Source: Protula sp. h YS-2021 | Lineage: Eukaryota; Annelida; Polychaeta; Sabellida; Serpulidae | Direction: 5' to 3' | NCBI GenBank assembly: GCA_949752745.1 | Contig: OX457026.1 | Span: 34,649,911-34,713,910 of the forward strand | DNA: 64,000 bases | Shown: one piece after another, positions 52,859-62,302 of the stretch | How the letters are laid out: each line of letters starts with the position of its first letter | Position numbering within the stretch: the stretch's first letter is position 1 | Notes under the pieces: generated by a model | What the model was told of the DNA's origin: nothing | The model's database searches: none | The model's input: only the letters and a program-made list of their open reading frames with translations | Program-made: the position numbers and the translations under genes

Positions 52859-52896
<38 letters not shown>
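52840..52896. repeat. (ATT)n microsatellite
   Basis: About 19 ATT units with one missing-base interruption near 52,860. Confidence 0.95.
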
Positions 52897-52898
<2 letters not shown>

Positions 52899-53520
52899 GT
52901 CTAACGTTCCCCTCCAATACGAACACCTCAAAACCAAAACCACTCTTGGTTGTTCACATGGTACACTCATTTAATTAAAATCACCAAGTTTGCCCCACTT
53001 CCCTTGGATTTTTTTGTTTAAGAATGGAATAATAATAGAATTTACCAGTTGCAATTTGCCCTATGATCTTGACTGTTTATATATTGTGTCAAAAGTATTA
53101 AATAACAAGAATTCAAGAATAACATTGAAGAATATTGAAAAAGAAATCTATATAACAATTGATAGGTTGTTTCCTTGGTGACTTCTGCATGTTAACCCCC
53201 AAAACGTACACAAAATGCCCGTTCTGAATACTTAGTCATCACGGTCATCCTTAGCAGAGCATTGCTGTCTGTGAGTGCATTCATAAGCATAGTGCATACT
53301 CGCTTGTGATTGGACGATAATGGAAGGCTCACTGTCAGCTACTGCTATCTACAATGCTGCGTTTTACTGAGGCCGCTGAATTAACGCTTGGGACTTCGTT
53401 CCAAGAAGTTATTGTTTTTCCTCGCATTGTGGAAGTTAAAGTACATCTTTTTTCCTTTTTTGTTAGTTTTTTTGTTTTGTTTTTCTTTTTCATTTTTTTT
53501 CAAGCAAAGTCCCCGTCGGT
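52897..53520. other. No gene recognised; T-rich tract
   Basis: 53,444-53,502 is a T-rich tract (TTTTTCC, TTTTTTTGTTTTG) that creates Lys- and Phe-rich frames. Otherwise no feature. Confidence 0.5.
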
Positions 53521-53524
53521 TTCC

Positions 53525-53835
53525 AGACATCTTCTCCGAAACGGCTGAAGCTAGAAGAATGAAATTTGGCACACTTGAAGTTGACTATGCGAAGTGGTGC
53601 GAAATGAATTTTTTATTGACCTATGACGTCATCATCAGCGTCTTGTGACGTCACGCCGATTTAATAGCTTAATATCTCCGAAACCGCTGGATCAAGAGGT
53701 TTGCAGCTAAATACGTCATGAGACTACTTTTTGACACAGAACACCGTGATAGCACTATTTTTAACGTATTGCGTAATTCTGATGTCATTTTCTATTCCTG
53801 GTCGGTTTTAAAGCGGGATTTTTGCACACAGTATA
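53525..53835. repeat. Two ~152-bp units of a dispersed repeat
   Basis: TCTCCGAAACGGCTGAAGC (53,532) and TCTCCGAAACCGCTGGATC (53,684) begin similar phrases (agaatgaaatttggcac / gaggtttgcagctaaatac). TGACGTCA-type palindromes lie at 53,623-53,658. Confidence 0.6.
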
Positions 53836-53870
53836 CAGAAAGCTTAGTTGTATACGAAATGACAGCTAAA

Positions 53871-54176
53871 AGTAACTTTAAACTACCAATGCCCTGTAAA
53901 ACGCCCCACCCCCACCCCCAAAAACGTAAACAAAATGCCACCATCACAAGCAAAGTAAACATATACTGGTGTACTCGCAGAAGCCATTTACTGTATGTGT
54001 GCCAAATAAGGATAAGCATAACAAGTAACTTTAAACTACCAATGCCCTGTAAAACGCCCCACCCCCGTCCCCAAAAACGTAAACAAAATGCCACCATCAC
54101 AAGGAAAGTAAACATATACTGGTGTACTCGCAGAAGCCATTTACTGTATGTGTGCCAAATAGGGATAAGCATAACA
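53871..54176. repeat. Near-identical 153-bp tandem duplication
   Basis: Units 53,871-54,023 and 54,024-54,176 start AGTAACTTTAAACTACCAAT and differ at only a few positions (CACCCCCACC/CACCCCCGTC, AAGCAAAG/AAGGAAAG, TAAGGATA/TAGGGATA). The unit has 153 bases, so long frames pass through both copies without implying coding. Confidence 0.95.
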
Positions 54177-54259
54177 AGATTTGCTCATGTGTGCTTGGCC
54201 ATGCAATGCTGCCAGCATGGTACTCATTTTCACTTCGCTTTTCGCTGGAGTGTTCTCAA

Positions 54260-54640
54260 GTGGTTTTTTTTTATAAAGCAGCTGACAGTGCGTTTCTGAT
54301 TACAAAGAGAACAAGTTGCTTCTTAAATTTTATAGTCTTTTGTAAGTTATTTATTTGACAAAGCTGATTATCAAAGCTGTTTGTCCTGGTGTTTTACAAA
54401 GTTCTGTACAGGATAAGGAAGAGCCACTGGAAAAGTTAGTATTCGTTTGCTTGATAAAAAGTTGAAAATACCATTGAAACTGGGATTTGTTTACAGTGAG
54501 TGTGTGGGGGGGGGGGGGGGGCAGGGAGTAGTTAGTGTTCAATTAAAGGGTTGAATGTTCTACGGGTTTATTTACTTAACAAGACTAACCTGAAAATCGC
54601 ACCAGTCCCAGGATTCATATATAGATGGTCTGTTTTCGAG
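54260..54640. repeat. Paralogous segment (pair of 55,350-55,620)
   Basis: Shares TATA(A)AGCAGCTGACAGTGCG, ATTACAAAGAGAACAA, GTTTTACAAAGTTCTGTACA, GGATAA and CACCAG(T)CCCAGGA with 55,350-55,620 in the same order. Contains a G16 run at 54,506-54,521. Confidence 0.65.
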
Positions 54641-54699
54641 GAACAGGTTCGAGTGTTAATCCGTACTGATGTTCACCAGAACTCCGAAAACACGACTAG

Positions 54700-55140
54700 T
54701 GAAACTGGACTAAAGTGGTCTTATTTGCAAGGTGGTTCCATCTCGAGGTTCCGATGTATATATTTATGCATCAGCTGGACGAACCCGAAGTGGTTCATTT
54801 CCCTGTATGGTCTTATTTCGGAAAGGGGTGAGTTCTTGAAAATGGAAAGAACCTGTACCAGGGTGGTTTAAAGTGGTCTTACTTGTGAAGTGGTTCATTT
54901 GTGGATGGTCCTATCCCGGGGTCCCAGTGTATATATTTATGCACCAGAAATAGGACCGCCAGTTGGACTGACCCAAAGCGGTCCAAATGTCGGACATGTT
55001 CTTAGTTGTGAGGAGATGATTTCTTGAAAATGGGAGGAATCTGGAACAGGACCGTTAAAAAGTGGGCCTATTTGTGAGGTGGCCCTTTTTAATAGGCGGT
55101 CCGATCATGGGGTTCTAGTGTAATAATTATTGTCACAACT
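54700..55140. repeat. Three diverged ~160-195 bp units
   Basis: Phrases (G)ACTAAAGTGGTCTTATTTGC, TTTAAAGTGGTCTTACTTGT and GTTAAAAAGTGGGCCTATTT start at 54,706, 54,866 and 55,060. Each is followed by AAGGTGGTTC(C/A), a GGTTC/GGTCCCA(G)TGTATATATTTATGCA block and TTCTTGAAAATGG. Confidence 0.7.
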
Positions 55141-55349
55141 GAGCGAGTGTGGATATAAAACAAAAAGGAAAGCAGTAGTAAACAGGTTATGCCCAACAAT
55201 GGGAGTGAAGCTCGATAAATCGCACAATATTGAAAACTCTCCATACAAAAGTACATAAATGATAAATTATATCCTTAACATTCTAACTGACTGCTTCCAA
55301 GCATTAATTTCGTCGATCGGTGGCGAAATCGGTCTAGTTGTACTTGGCT

Positions 55350-55620
55350 TTTTATAGCAGCTGGCAGTGCGCTTTTCATTACAAAGAGAACAATTTGTTG
55401 ATTTTTTTCAATTTTTAAGGTTTTGTTGCAAACTCATTCACTTGACATATACAGTTACAAGTTGCTGTTGTTAGTCTTTTGAAAAGGAGTGTTTCACAAA
55501 GTTTTATAGAGGATAAAGAATAACTGCTCTCCCAAAGTATGTGTAATTTATGTGCTTGATAAGACCAACCAGAACAAAATCCACCAGACCCAGGACCTCC
55601 ACCTCATTTAGGGCGTTAGG
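55350..55620. repeat. Paralogous segment (pair of 54,260-54,640)
   Basis: See the partner. Immediately preceded by AATTTCGTC-GATCGGTGGCG, which recurs at 56,105-56,135. Confidence 0.65.
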
Positions 55621-56145
55621 TTAAGTACAATTTTCGGTAACCTTGATCTCAAGTTCACTTTCGAGGCAAAAGCCTGAAGTTTCACTTTATCTCAGAAACT
55701 ATAAGATATAGAGCAATTTCGACCTACCTCATTTTCGACCTTCATCCCCTCTAAGACGTTACGTAATGTATCTTTTGGTGACATTGACCTTAAGTTCACT
55801 TTCAAGTCAAAAACTGGAAGTTGCTCTTTATCTCGAAACGGTAACAGAAGAGCCAATTCGACCTCATTTCGACATCGACCCTCTACTCAATGGTACATAA
55901 GATACATCTTACAGTGACCTTGATCTCAAGGTAACTTTCCAGGCCAAACCGGAAGTTGTACTGTATCTCAAAAACAGTAAAAGATTTTGATCTCATTTTC
56001 GACCTCAACACACTCTTCGACGCTGGTGAAATGCAACTTTCGGTGACCTTGACCTCAAGGTCGCGTTGGAGTAAAAATGGAAGATTAAAGTATTTTCAAG
56101 CATTTATTTCGTCACTCGGTGGCGAAATCGGTCTAGTTCACTTTG
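55610..56145. repeat. ~130-145 bp tandem array with palindromic TCAAGGTC
   Basis: Four units marked by GGTAACCTTGATCTCAAG (55,636), GGTGACATTGACCTTAAG (55,776), AGTGACCTTGATCTCAAG (55,912) and GGTGACCTTGACCTCAAG (56,042). The last contains the perfect 18-bp palindrome GACCTTGACCTCAAGGTC (56,045-56,062). Units also share CAAAAACTGGAAGTTG...TATCTC(A/G)AAA...TTCGACCTCA. Confidence 0.8.
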
Positions 56146-56669
56146 GTTCTTCGTAATGTCATCAGTCTGTATGACCACTCTAGGTTATTTTAAGGCCAGC
56201 GTGATGTTCTTTAGTCTTCACGATTTAATTCCATTTTCGTAAATGATCAAGCTGTACGCAGATGCATAAATTACTTGGTTACAGGTTTATTCTGTGGATT
56301 GATTATACGGTCATATTTGTGATAAAGTTAAAATAAATTGAGGCAAGTTTATACTTTTATAAGGCTGGACAACCATATGGAGAGTGTATGGGGGAAGGGG
56401 GTGATCATAGCAAGTTTTCACAGGGTGAGAAACGTTTGGCTGTTAGCGCGTCATCTCTGTGTTCATGCTCATGTTTCTGTGTGCGAGAGTTTCACACCGA
56501 ATCGTTTGGATTTTAAAATTTCTTAGGCATATTAAACACATGAAATGACAAAACTGGTGTTTTATTTCTGCCTTGACACGGAACTTGACCTGTTCTTTAT
56601 GAGTAAAAAATTGAGTTCTTGGAAAAATTTCTTGGTTTTGGCTCAGCGTAGGTCACTCCTCTTGCTTAG
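56146..56669. other. No gene recognised
   Basis: AT-rich; a 62-codon plus frame (56,338-56,526) has no motif. Confidence 0.4.
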
Positions 56670-57015
56670 TTGTAGTTGGCACTAGAATGCAATACTCGAA
56701 TGAGTCTTAGTATAAGTGTACCAACGACTTTGATAGGCCGATCTGAGCCTGGAGTATTCGAGCCAATATGAGAAAATTTTGTTTCCAAATTGCGTGATTC
56801 TTAGAGTCTTACGAGAAACCCATAAAGACGGAGAACGCGAACTACATTTTTACTCGCAAAAGAGAGTCTTAAGAAAATAGAGCATCATTTCGATAAACAA
56901 GTTTATATTGAAATCACGCTTTTAGTAAACTGCCTAATCGCTTGACTAGGTATGCCGCTAACCATAATGTGCGATAATCAAGAGTAGTTGGAAAAATATT
57001 ATAAATCGCTATATG

Positions 57016-57095
57016 TGTTACAGTCATTCTGTGTAATGTCATTTCGTGAAATGCCTAAATTTTTCAGTCACTTCACGAAATTTCTCGAAACTACA
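57016..57095. repeat. Left terminal inverted repeat
   Basis: Pairs with 58,375-58,460. Includes the self-complementary module ATTTCGTGAAAT. Confidence 0.8.
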
Positions 57096-57223
57096 CAGAT
57101 TGCCTAGGCACATTTTAGACAATCTGTGAAACATTTAAATGTGATGATTGCCAAAACATAAAAACATGCTACGTAAACTAAAGACTGAATTGCAATTAAT
57201 CTAATATTATATCTGCAATACTC

Positions 57224-57465
57224 CAAGCGACGATGGTGACCGAAGCTCCGCCAATGACCAAAGTGATGGTGACCGAAGCGACCGAAGCGCCGGCAATAAC
57301 CAAAGCGACGATAATGACCGAAGCGGCGGTGGTGACCAAAGTGACGACAAAAAGCGAAGAGACGTCGGCGACGGAAGGGTTAATAGCGACCGAAGCGACG
57401 ACGGTGATGGTATCGGCAACTTTGCGACCGAGCCGGTGACCGCGACCAAAGTGACGACGGAGACC
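57224..57465 (+). repeat. GACCGAAGCGAC-type minisatellite within the transposon
   Basis: Variants of GCGACGATGGTGACCGAA/CAAAGTGACGA repeat in multiples of three. In the frame that leads into the transposase C-terminus it encodes Asp/Arg/Ser/Asn-rich linker (DDGDRSSANDQSDGDRS). In another frame it gives Thr/Glu/Ala repeats. Confidence 0.75.
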
Positions 57466-58118
57466 TTAGGTGTTATTGTTGGTAGGGATAAAAATGATAT
57501 GTACAAGATAAGCGTTAAAGCAGATATTCTGAAGCTAAAATGTTCACTTAATCAGTTTGACATTTGCCTCATACCTTATTGAACAACACCGATTTCAATC
57601 AAACTCAGGACGTTTCTTTGCGTCAGGCTGTTACACAGGAGTCTGGCTCTGGAGGAAAGGTTTTGTAAAGTGTAACTGTGGTTCAAGCAGATATTCTGAA
57701 GCTAAAATTTTCACTTAATCAGTTTGACATTTGCCACATACTTTATTGAGCAACACCGATGTCAATCAAACTCAGAGCGTTTCTTTGCGTCAGACTGTTA
57801 CACACTAGTCTGGCTCTGGAGGAAAGGTTTTGTAAAGTGTAACTGTGGTTCAAGCAGGTATTCTGAAGCTAAAATTTTCACTTAATCGGTTTGACATTTG
57901 CCACATACCTTATTGAACAACACCGATGTCAATCAAACTCAGGACGTTTCTTTGCGTCAGGCTGTTACACAGGAGTCTGGCTCTGGAGGAAAGGTTTTGT
58001 AAAGTGTAACTGTGGTTCAAGTAACAAACGCTCTGAGAGCAAGAGATGCAAGTGCTTCAAATATAAAATCAAGTGTTCAAGTTCATGCCATAGCTCCTTC
58101 TGTTGTAAATATAAATGA
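57466..58118 (+). pseudogene. C-terminal remnant of a Ginger-type integrase/transposase
   Basis: After the acidic linker the frame gives FATEPVTATKVTTET, then LGVIVGRDKNDMYKISVK and ADILKLKCSLNQFDIC, then (one base shifted) NNTDVNQTQDVSLRQAVTQE. It ends as GFVKCNCGSSNKRSESKRCK, CFKYKIKCSSSCHSS, a Cys-rich CxC module (C-x-C ... C-x-C ... C-x3-C-H). I recall such QGFVKCNC-type endings from integrase-like transposases related to Gypsy integrases (Ginger group). This is memory of a family pattern, not a search. The segment from KADILKL to VKCNCGSS has been triplicated in tandem (57,520-58,020). Confidence 0.45.
57520..58020. repeat. Three tandem 167-bp units
   Basis: Units start GCAG(A/G)TATTCTGAAGCTAAA at 57,520, 57,687 and 57,853, >95% alike by eye. 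They duplicate part of the transposase C-terminal coding region; 167 is not a multiple of three, so the frame is lost across units. Confidence 0.92.
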
Positions 58119-58374
58119 AGTTTCTGGTAAAAATGGCTCAAGTAGAATAATATAGAGTTGTGCAAATAACAGGTGCAAGTTGCTCGAAAATAACATTTTG
58201 TGTTCAAGTTCCTCAATGTGCTGTACAAATAAATGATGTAGCTGACAAATATAATAAATGAAGAAGATCTAGTATTTTATTTCAATTAACTCATTTTAGG
58301 CATTTTTTGAAATGACTGGACAACAAATTCAGTCATTTCGTGAAATAATTGAAAATTTTAGACATTTCGTGAAA

Positions 58375-58460
58375 TGCCTGGCCTCCACAGTCATTTCACG
58401 AAGTGACTGAAAATTTTAGGCATTTCACGAAATGACTGATTACAGAGAATGACTGTAACA
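58375..58460. repeat. Right terminal inverted repeat
   Basis: Reverse complement starts TGTTACAGTCATTCTCTGTA, matching the left end. Followed inward by additional CATTTCACGAAATG modules (58,300-58,375). Confidence 0.8.
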
Positions 58461-59790
58461 TATATAGTGGCATGCTCTGAGCATTTTGGAGTACGATATA
58501 AATTTTAAGAATAACCGCATGCAAGAAAACTATTCGGCTTCTTTTACATTAAAGTTCTATGTCGATTGGGCCTAACCTGTTATCGTGTCCCCTGCATCCT
58601 ATTCGCTGTTAGTGACGAAAAGTTCAAACGGGTCCTTACCGCTCCGGGGAGAACCCGAATGGTTCGGCACCATGCTGTTGCAGTAGTCGCTCGGGATGTT
58701 ACCCGTCCTATATCCTCGTACATTGTTGGTCAATCCAATGAGGATACTTATTGGAAGTAAAACGGTACTCGTCAATTCCATGTTGTCGCGTCCTGGTGAC
58801 AAGGCTGCTTGGCAACTGAAACACAGATAACTTTGCAATGAAACAGCGTAATTAATAATGTGGGGTTCGTGTTGGTGTTAATACTATCTGCAATGGGCGA
58901 TGTCACACTTTTATGTATACACGATCGGAGGGGGTAGGAGGGTGGGGTCGAAACGTCTGAAATATTTGCAACAATACTTTATGGGTGATATGTGTTACCA
59001 TGTGTATTTTTCAAAACTGAATGAAAACAGAAAACGTTTCAACATTCTGTCTTAATTAATAAGTTTACTTACTTGTACTGCAATTTCTTAGCAGAAATAA
59101 ATTTAATGAAACTAACGAAGATAAAGCCGTCTCGTTTCTCTAAATTGAAAGCATTTTCTTGTAACCTTACACTGTTTAATACAGCATAGTTATGCCGTTC
59201 ACGACATTTATCTTAACACATGGTTCGCTATATGTATATGTTTACTTTTTTATGCTGTTTGCATGAAGCTTTTTTCCCTCTACTTGTGCCAAGTTACGAC
59301 AAAAACAATGAAATGATATCAGGCATTTGAGTAAATTATCAATAGTACTTTTAAAAAACTTATCCCTGTACAGCGTCACCTGACAGTTATTTGTAATTTT
59401 GTAAACATTATAGATCCCAACAAGGAAGAACTACAGAGGCCTTTTCCTCTGTATTACGCAATTCTATTTCAGGTGAACAGTTCTTTGCTTAGGCCTCTGA
59501 GAGAATCCCCTAAGTGGTAAATGTTTTCATTGGAGTTCTACAAGTAAATTATTTCCTCCAACTTTGTGAATATATAAAAATATAAATGAGCTAAAGCATT
59601 TACCCCAATTCCTCTACAGAAACGTAGAAGGGATAGAGGGAATTTCACTAAGTTGTGGGACCAAAATGTTCAAAATAATCGCCATCATGAAAATTCTTTT
59701 GTCTATTAACACCGGTACCTGCACCATACCTCTGTTTATTTTGATGTTTACTTGATAATCTTAGGAGTAATAAAGCAAATCCCAGTGAGG

Positions 59791-61343
59791 TTTTCGCTCT
59801 GAAGAAGTCTATTAAGTAGCTAGAAAGTGTACGTTTTGTGTCTGCACGAATCGATTTAAGTGTTTCTAGAACTTCATTGCTCACAAGCGTAAGTAATGTG
59901 GGCATTTTTTGTGCACAACCCCGAAGGTATATCATTACTTTTTGTAGAAACCTTTTCATAGGTGTTATAGCGCAGGCTTCCTTGGGTGTTCGTGATCAAC
60001 AAATTAAAAATTGTGTAAAGGCCGGAAAATCGTCTTCCTCAGTTAATGAGCACGATAATAGGCTATGGATTAGACATGACATAATCCCGGTGGGTCACTC
60101 ATGGACAAACTTGTTACGATGCGTGTTCAAGACTTTATAAAACAACCCCTAAGCGCGGAGTCCTTATTTCGAAATAACACCCCTTTTTAAATTCCAAAAT
60201 AACCCCCTCCGATGTGGGAAAGACCGGGTACTGAATGAAAATTACCGTTAAAATTATACCTCTGTCTTCCCTTTTTCGGGACACTCATAATAACACATTT
60301 CATAAAAAGGGGTCATGGAGACATAACTCAATACCATGTAAGCACAAATTGTTTCTTTACTTATGAGGGCACAGATAGCCCTTTCCCCTTTGAGGAATCG
60401 CCGGTATCAAGAAAACCAAGCGAACCTTCAAGTATTTTTAACGCAGAATACAGAGCTTAAAAAACTCTTTTTGAGCCAAAGGCCGACATCCATGTTATTT
60501 TCCCCCTAATAACGGTGTGTCAAAATTAATTTTAAAAAAAACAAGAATTTTGTCCAAAATATATATTTATTTGAGTACACATGCAGCAAGAAAACGCAAA
60601 TCAAAGAACCTAAAATTATCAGCTACATTGACAAGCGTTGCTGTGTAATTTGTGGATCTCTCTTGATCCGAATCAATGGCCGTTTCATGTCGAAAAAGTG
60701 GATTATTGAATGAAAATTACCTACCCCCTTTTTAAAACCAAAATGGCACTCTCCACGAACCGCGTTTGGCCCAAATTTGTCCACTTGGTGTCTTGATAGA
60801 GGAAACTAACCCTGGTGTAAATAATACATTGGATTTCATAGAAATTCAACACGGTTTGTTTATGCATTAGAGACTTGATAAGAAAGTGTTCCTGTTTTCA
60901 AAGTATGTATTAAACAAGTGTGTCCCCTTCCTTATTAGTAATTAGTCTATTAAGAAATATGCATTGAGTTGTTATAGAAACACAGAATGCATAAACACTG
61001 CTGTCATTTTTCTGATTCTGTAAATGTTTCGACTCTGAATTATTGAAAGGTCTTTTTAGTTCTATTCTTGGACTCTTGATAAATTAATATATTCAGAACT
61101 TAATTGCTCTTTGCATAAAAAGGTGCATGAGACACACTTCTGAATTTTTAGCGTATGCACTCAGCATGTTTCAATACACAGGGTTCATTACAGGGTGACT
61201 TCAACCGTCCGCCCCACCCACCCTCTCCGTCCCCGCCCCCAACATGTGTGGTTAATTAGAGATTATTATAGGGTGACTCAAACCGTCCTCTCCACCCATC
61301 CTACCAGCCCCCAGCCTCCACCATTATTGTAACTTCATTTTAT
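59791..61343. other. No gene recognised
   Basis: 59,838-60,140 (plus) and 59,959-59,648 (minus) are ~100-codon open frames without known motif. 60,110-60,300 resembles 31,225-31,370 (AA(A/G)C(A/G)ACCCCTAA-CG-GGAGT, TTTGAAATAA, CACCGTTAAAATTAT-like), so it is another dispersed repeat. Confidence 0.4.
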
Positions 61344-62302
61344 CAACAAACATCCCAGATAGCAGTCCCACGTGGGGACTATGCATAATATGTTGGTATT
61401 CCAACGCACCCACCCATAAATAATGTGTGTTTTGTTGGGGAATTCCCATGTAGTTACGTGGGATTTAGGAGAGTTTGAGACTCTTCCGATGTGTATTATG
61501 CGCATGTGAACCCATGCATTTTATACGCATATATTTCCATGCATTTGATATGTGGGAATATTAAGCATGGAATTTTAAAGGAACGACCCACCCTGGGCAT
61601 ACACGATAACTCCATCGAATACACAGACATGAACCTTTATAACTAAAGTGCAGTTATAAATTACTCCTTAAAAGAATTTTGAGCATAAAAATTTTAGTGA
61701 AATTGGTATTTCCATTTCTAACTTTCTATTATACTTAGGAAAAAGGCAGCCCTCCACCAAAATATGCAGAATTTAGCAAAATTTAAATATATTATCGCTC
61801 AGTGGCGGCTGTTTCCGGTCTGAGATAATAAGCCCACATTGCCAGACTGCGCATAATATGCATATATTTTCCCAAGCATTTACTAAGTGGAAATTTTCAC
61901 GCATTATATACGTTTATTTTACATGAAAAAATGCCCATATGGGAAATCCCACATAAAATATACGTGTGATATACAAATGACTTCTAATGAAATTTTACGT
62001 GGGAATTCAAAAGTATAATATGCATATCATATGCGTTAATTACCCATGCATTTTAGAAGTGGGGAATTCTACGTATATTACACAGGGGAATGCCCACGGT
62101 GGGCATTACGCGTGAAAAAACTATGAGGTTTATGCATGTATCTACCCGTGCATTTTATACGTGGGAAAGCCTATGTATATTATATGTCGAGTTTATACGG
62201 AAATCACACCGTGGGAATGTCCACGTATATTACACGTGTTTTCTATGTGGACAACGCGTTTTATACTTGGGACGAAAAATTATGCTAACTGGGATTTTGT
62301 TG
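61344..62302. mobile_element. Candidate 959-bp non-autonomous element with ~20-bp TIRs
   Basis: Left CAACAAACATCCCAGATAGC(A) at 61,344-61,364 mirrors the right end (minus) CAACAAAATCCCAGTTAGCA at 62,302-62,283. The interior is made of diverged short motifs such as TGGGAAT..CCACGTATATTACACG, CCATGCATTTTATACGTGGG and CACGTGGG. No transposase; plus frames at 62,090-62,424 are low-complexity derivatives. No target duplication was confirmed. Confidence 0.5.

Larger units (their letters stand above)
57016..58460 (+). mobile_element. Ginger-like DNA transposon, internally deleted
   Basis: Termini TGTTACAGTC (57,016) and GACTGTAACA (58,460) are perfect inverted repeats. Similarity continues inward for at least 75 bp (GTCATTTCGTGAAATGCCTA, TTTTCAGTCACTTC). 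The right end has further copies of the CATTTCGTGAAATG module. TGTTA fits the TGTNR start reported for Ginger elements. Flanks TATG and TATA may be an altered 4-bp target duplication, but the AT-repeat context makes this unsafe. Inside are a serine/aspartate-rich repeat region and the C-terminal remains of an integrase-like transposase. The DDE core is missing. Confidence 0.6.
56670..59790. repeat. Duplicated segment, copy 2
   Basis: Partner of 42,350-45,140. The flank GCAATACTCGAAT...CCAACGA(C/T)TTTGAT(A/T)GGCCGATC is at 56,690-56,755, the remainder at 58,462-59,790. Contains the Ginger-like insertion and extra sequence 56,766-57,015 without counterpart in copy 1. Confidence 0.75.

Noticed and set aside
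53718..54299. 193-codon plus-strand frame with internal protein repeat
   Set aside because: The repeat is the 153-bp tandem duplication (a multiple of three), which lengthens any open frame; the minus strand is open in the same way. No domain or codon bias.
57207..57506. Leu/Ser-repeat protein on the minus strand and Thr/Glu/Ala-repeat protein on the plus strand
   Set aside because: Both are frames of a trinucleotide-phased minisatellite. The third frame connects to the transposase C-terminus and is the better explanation.
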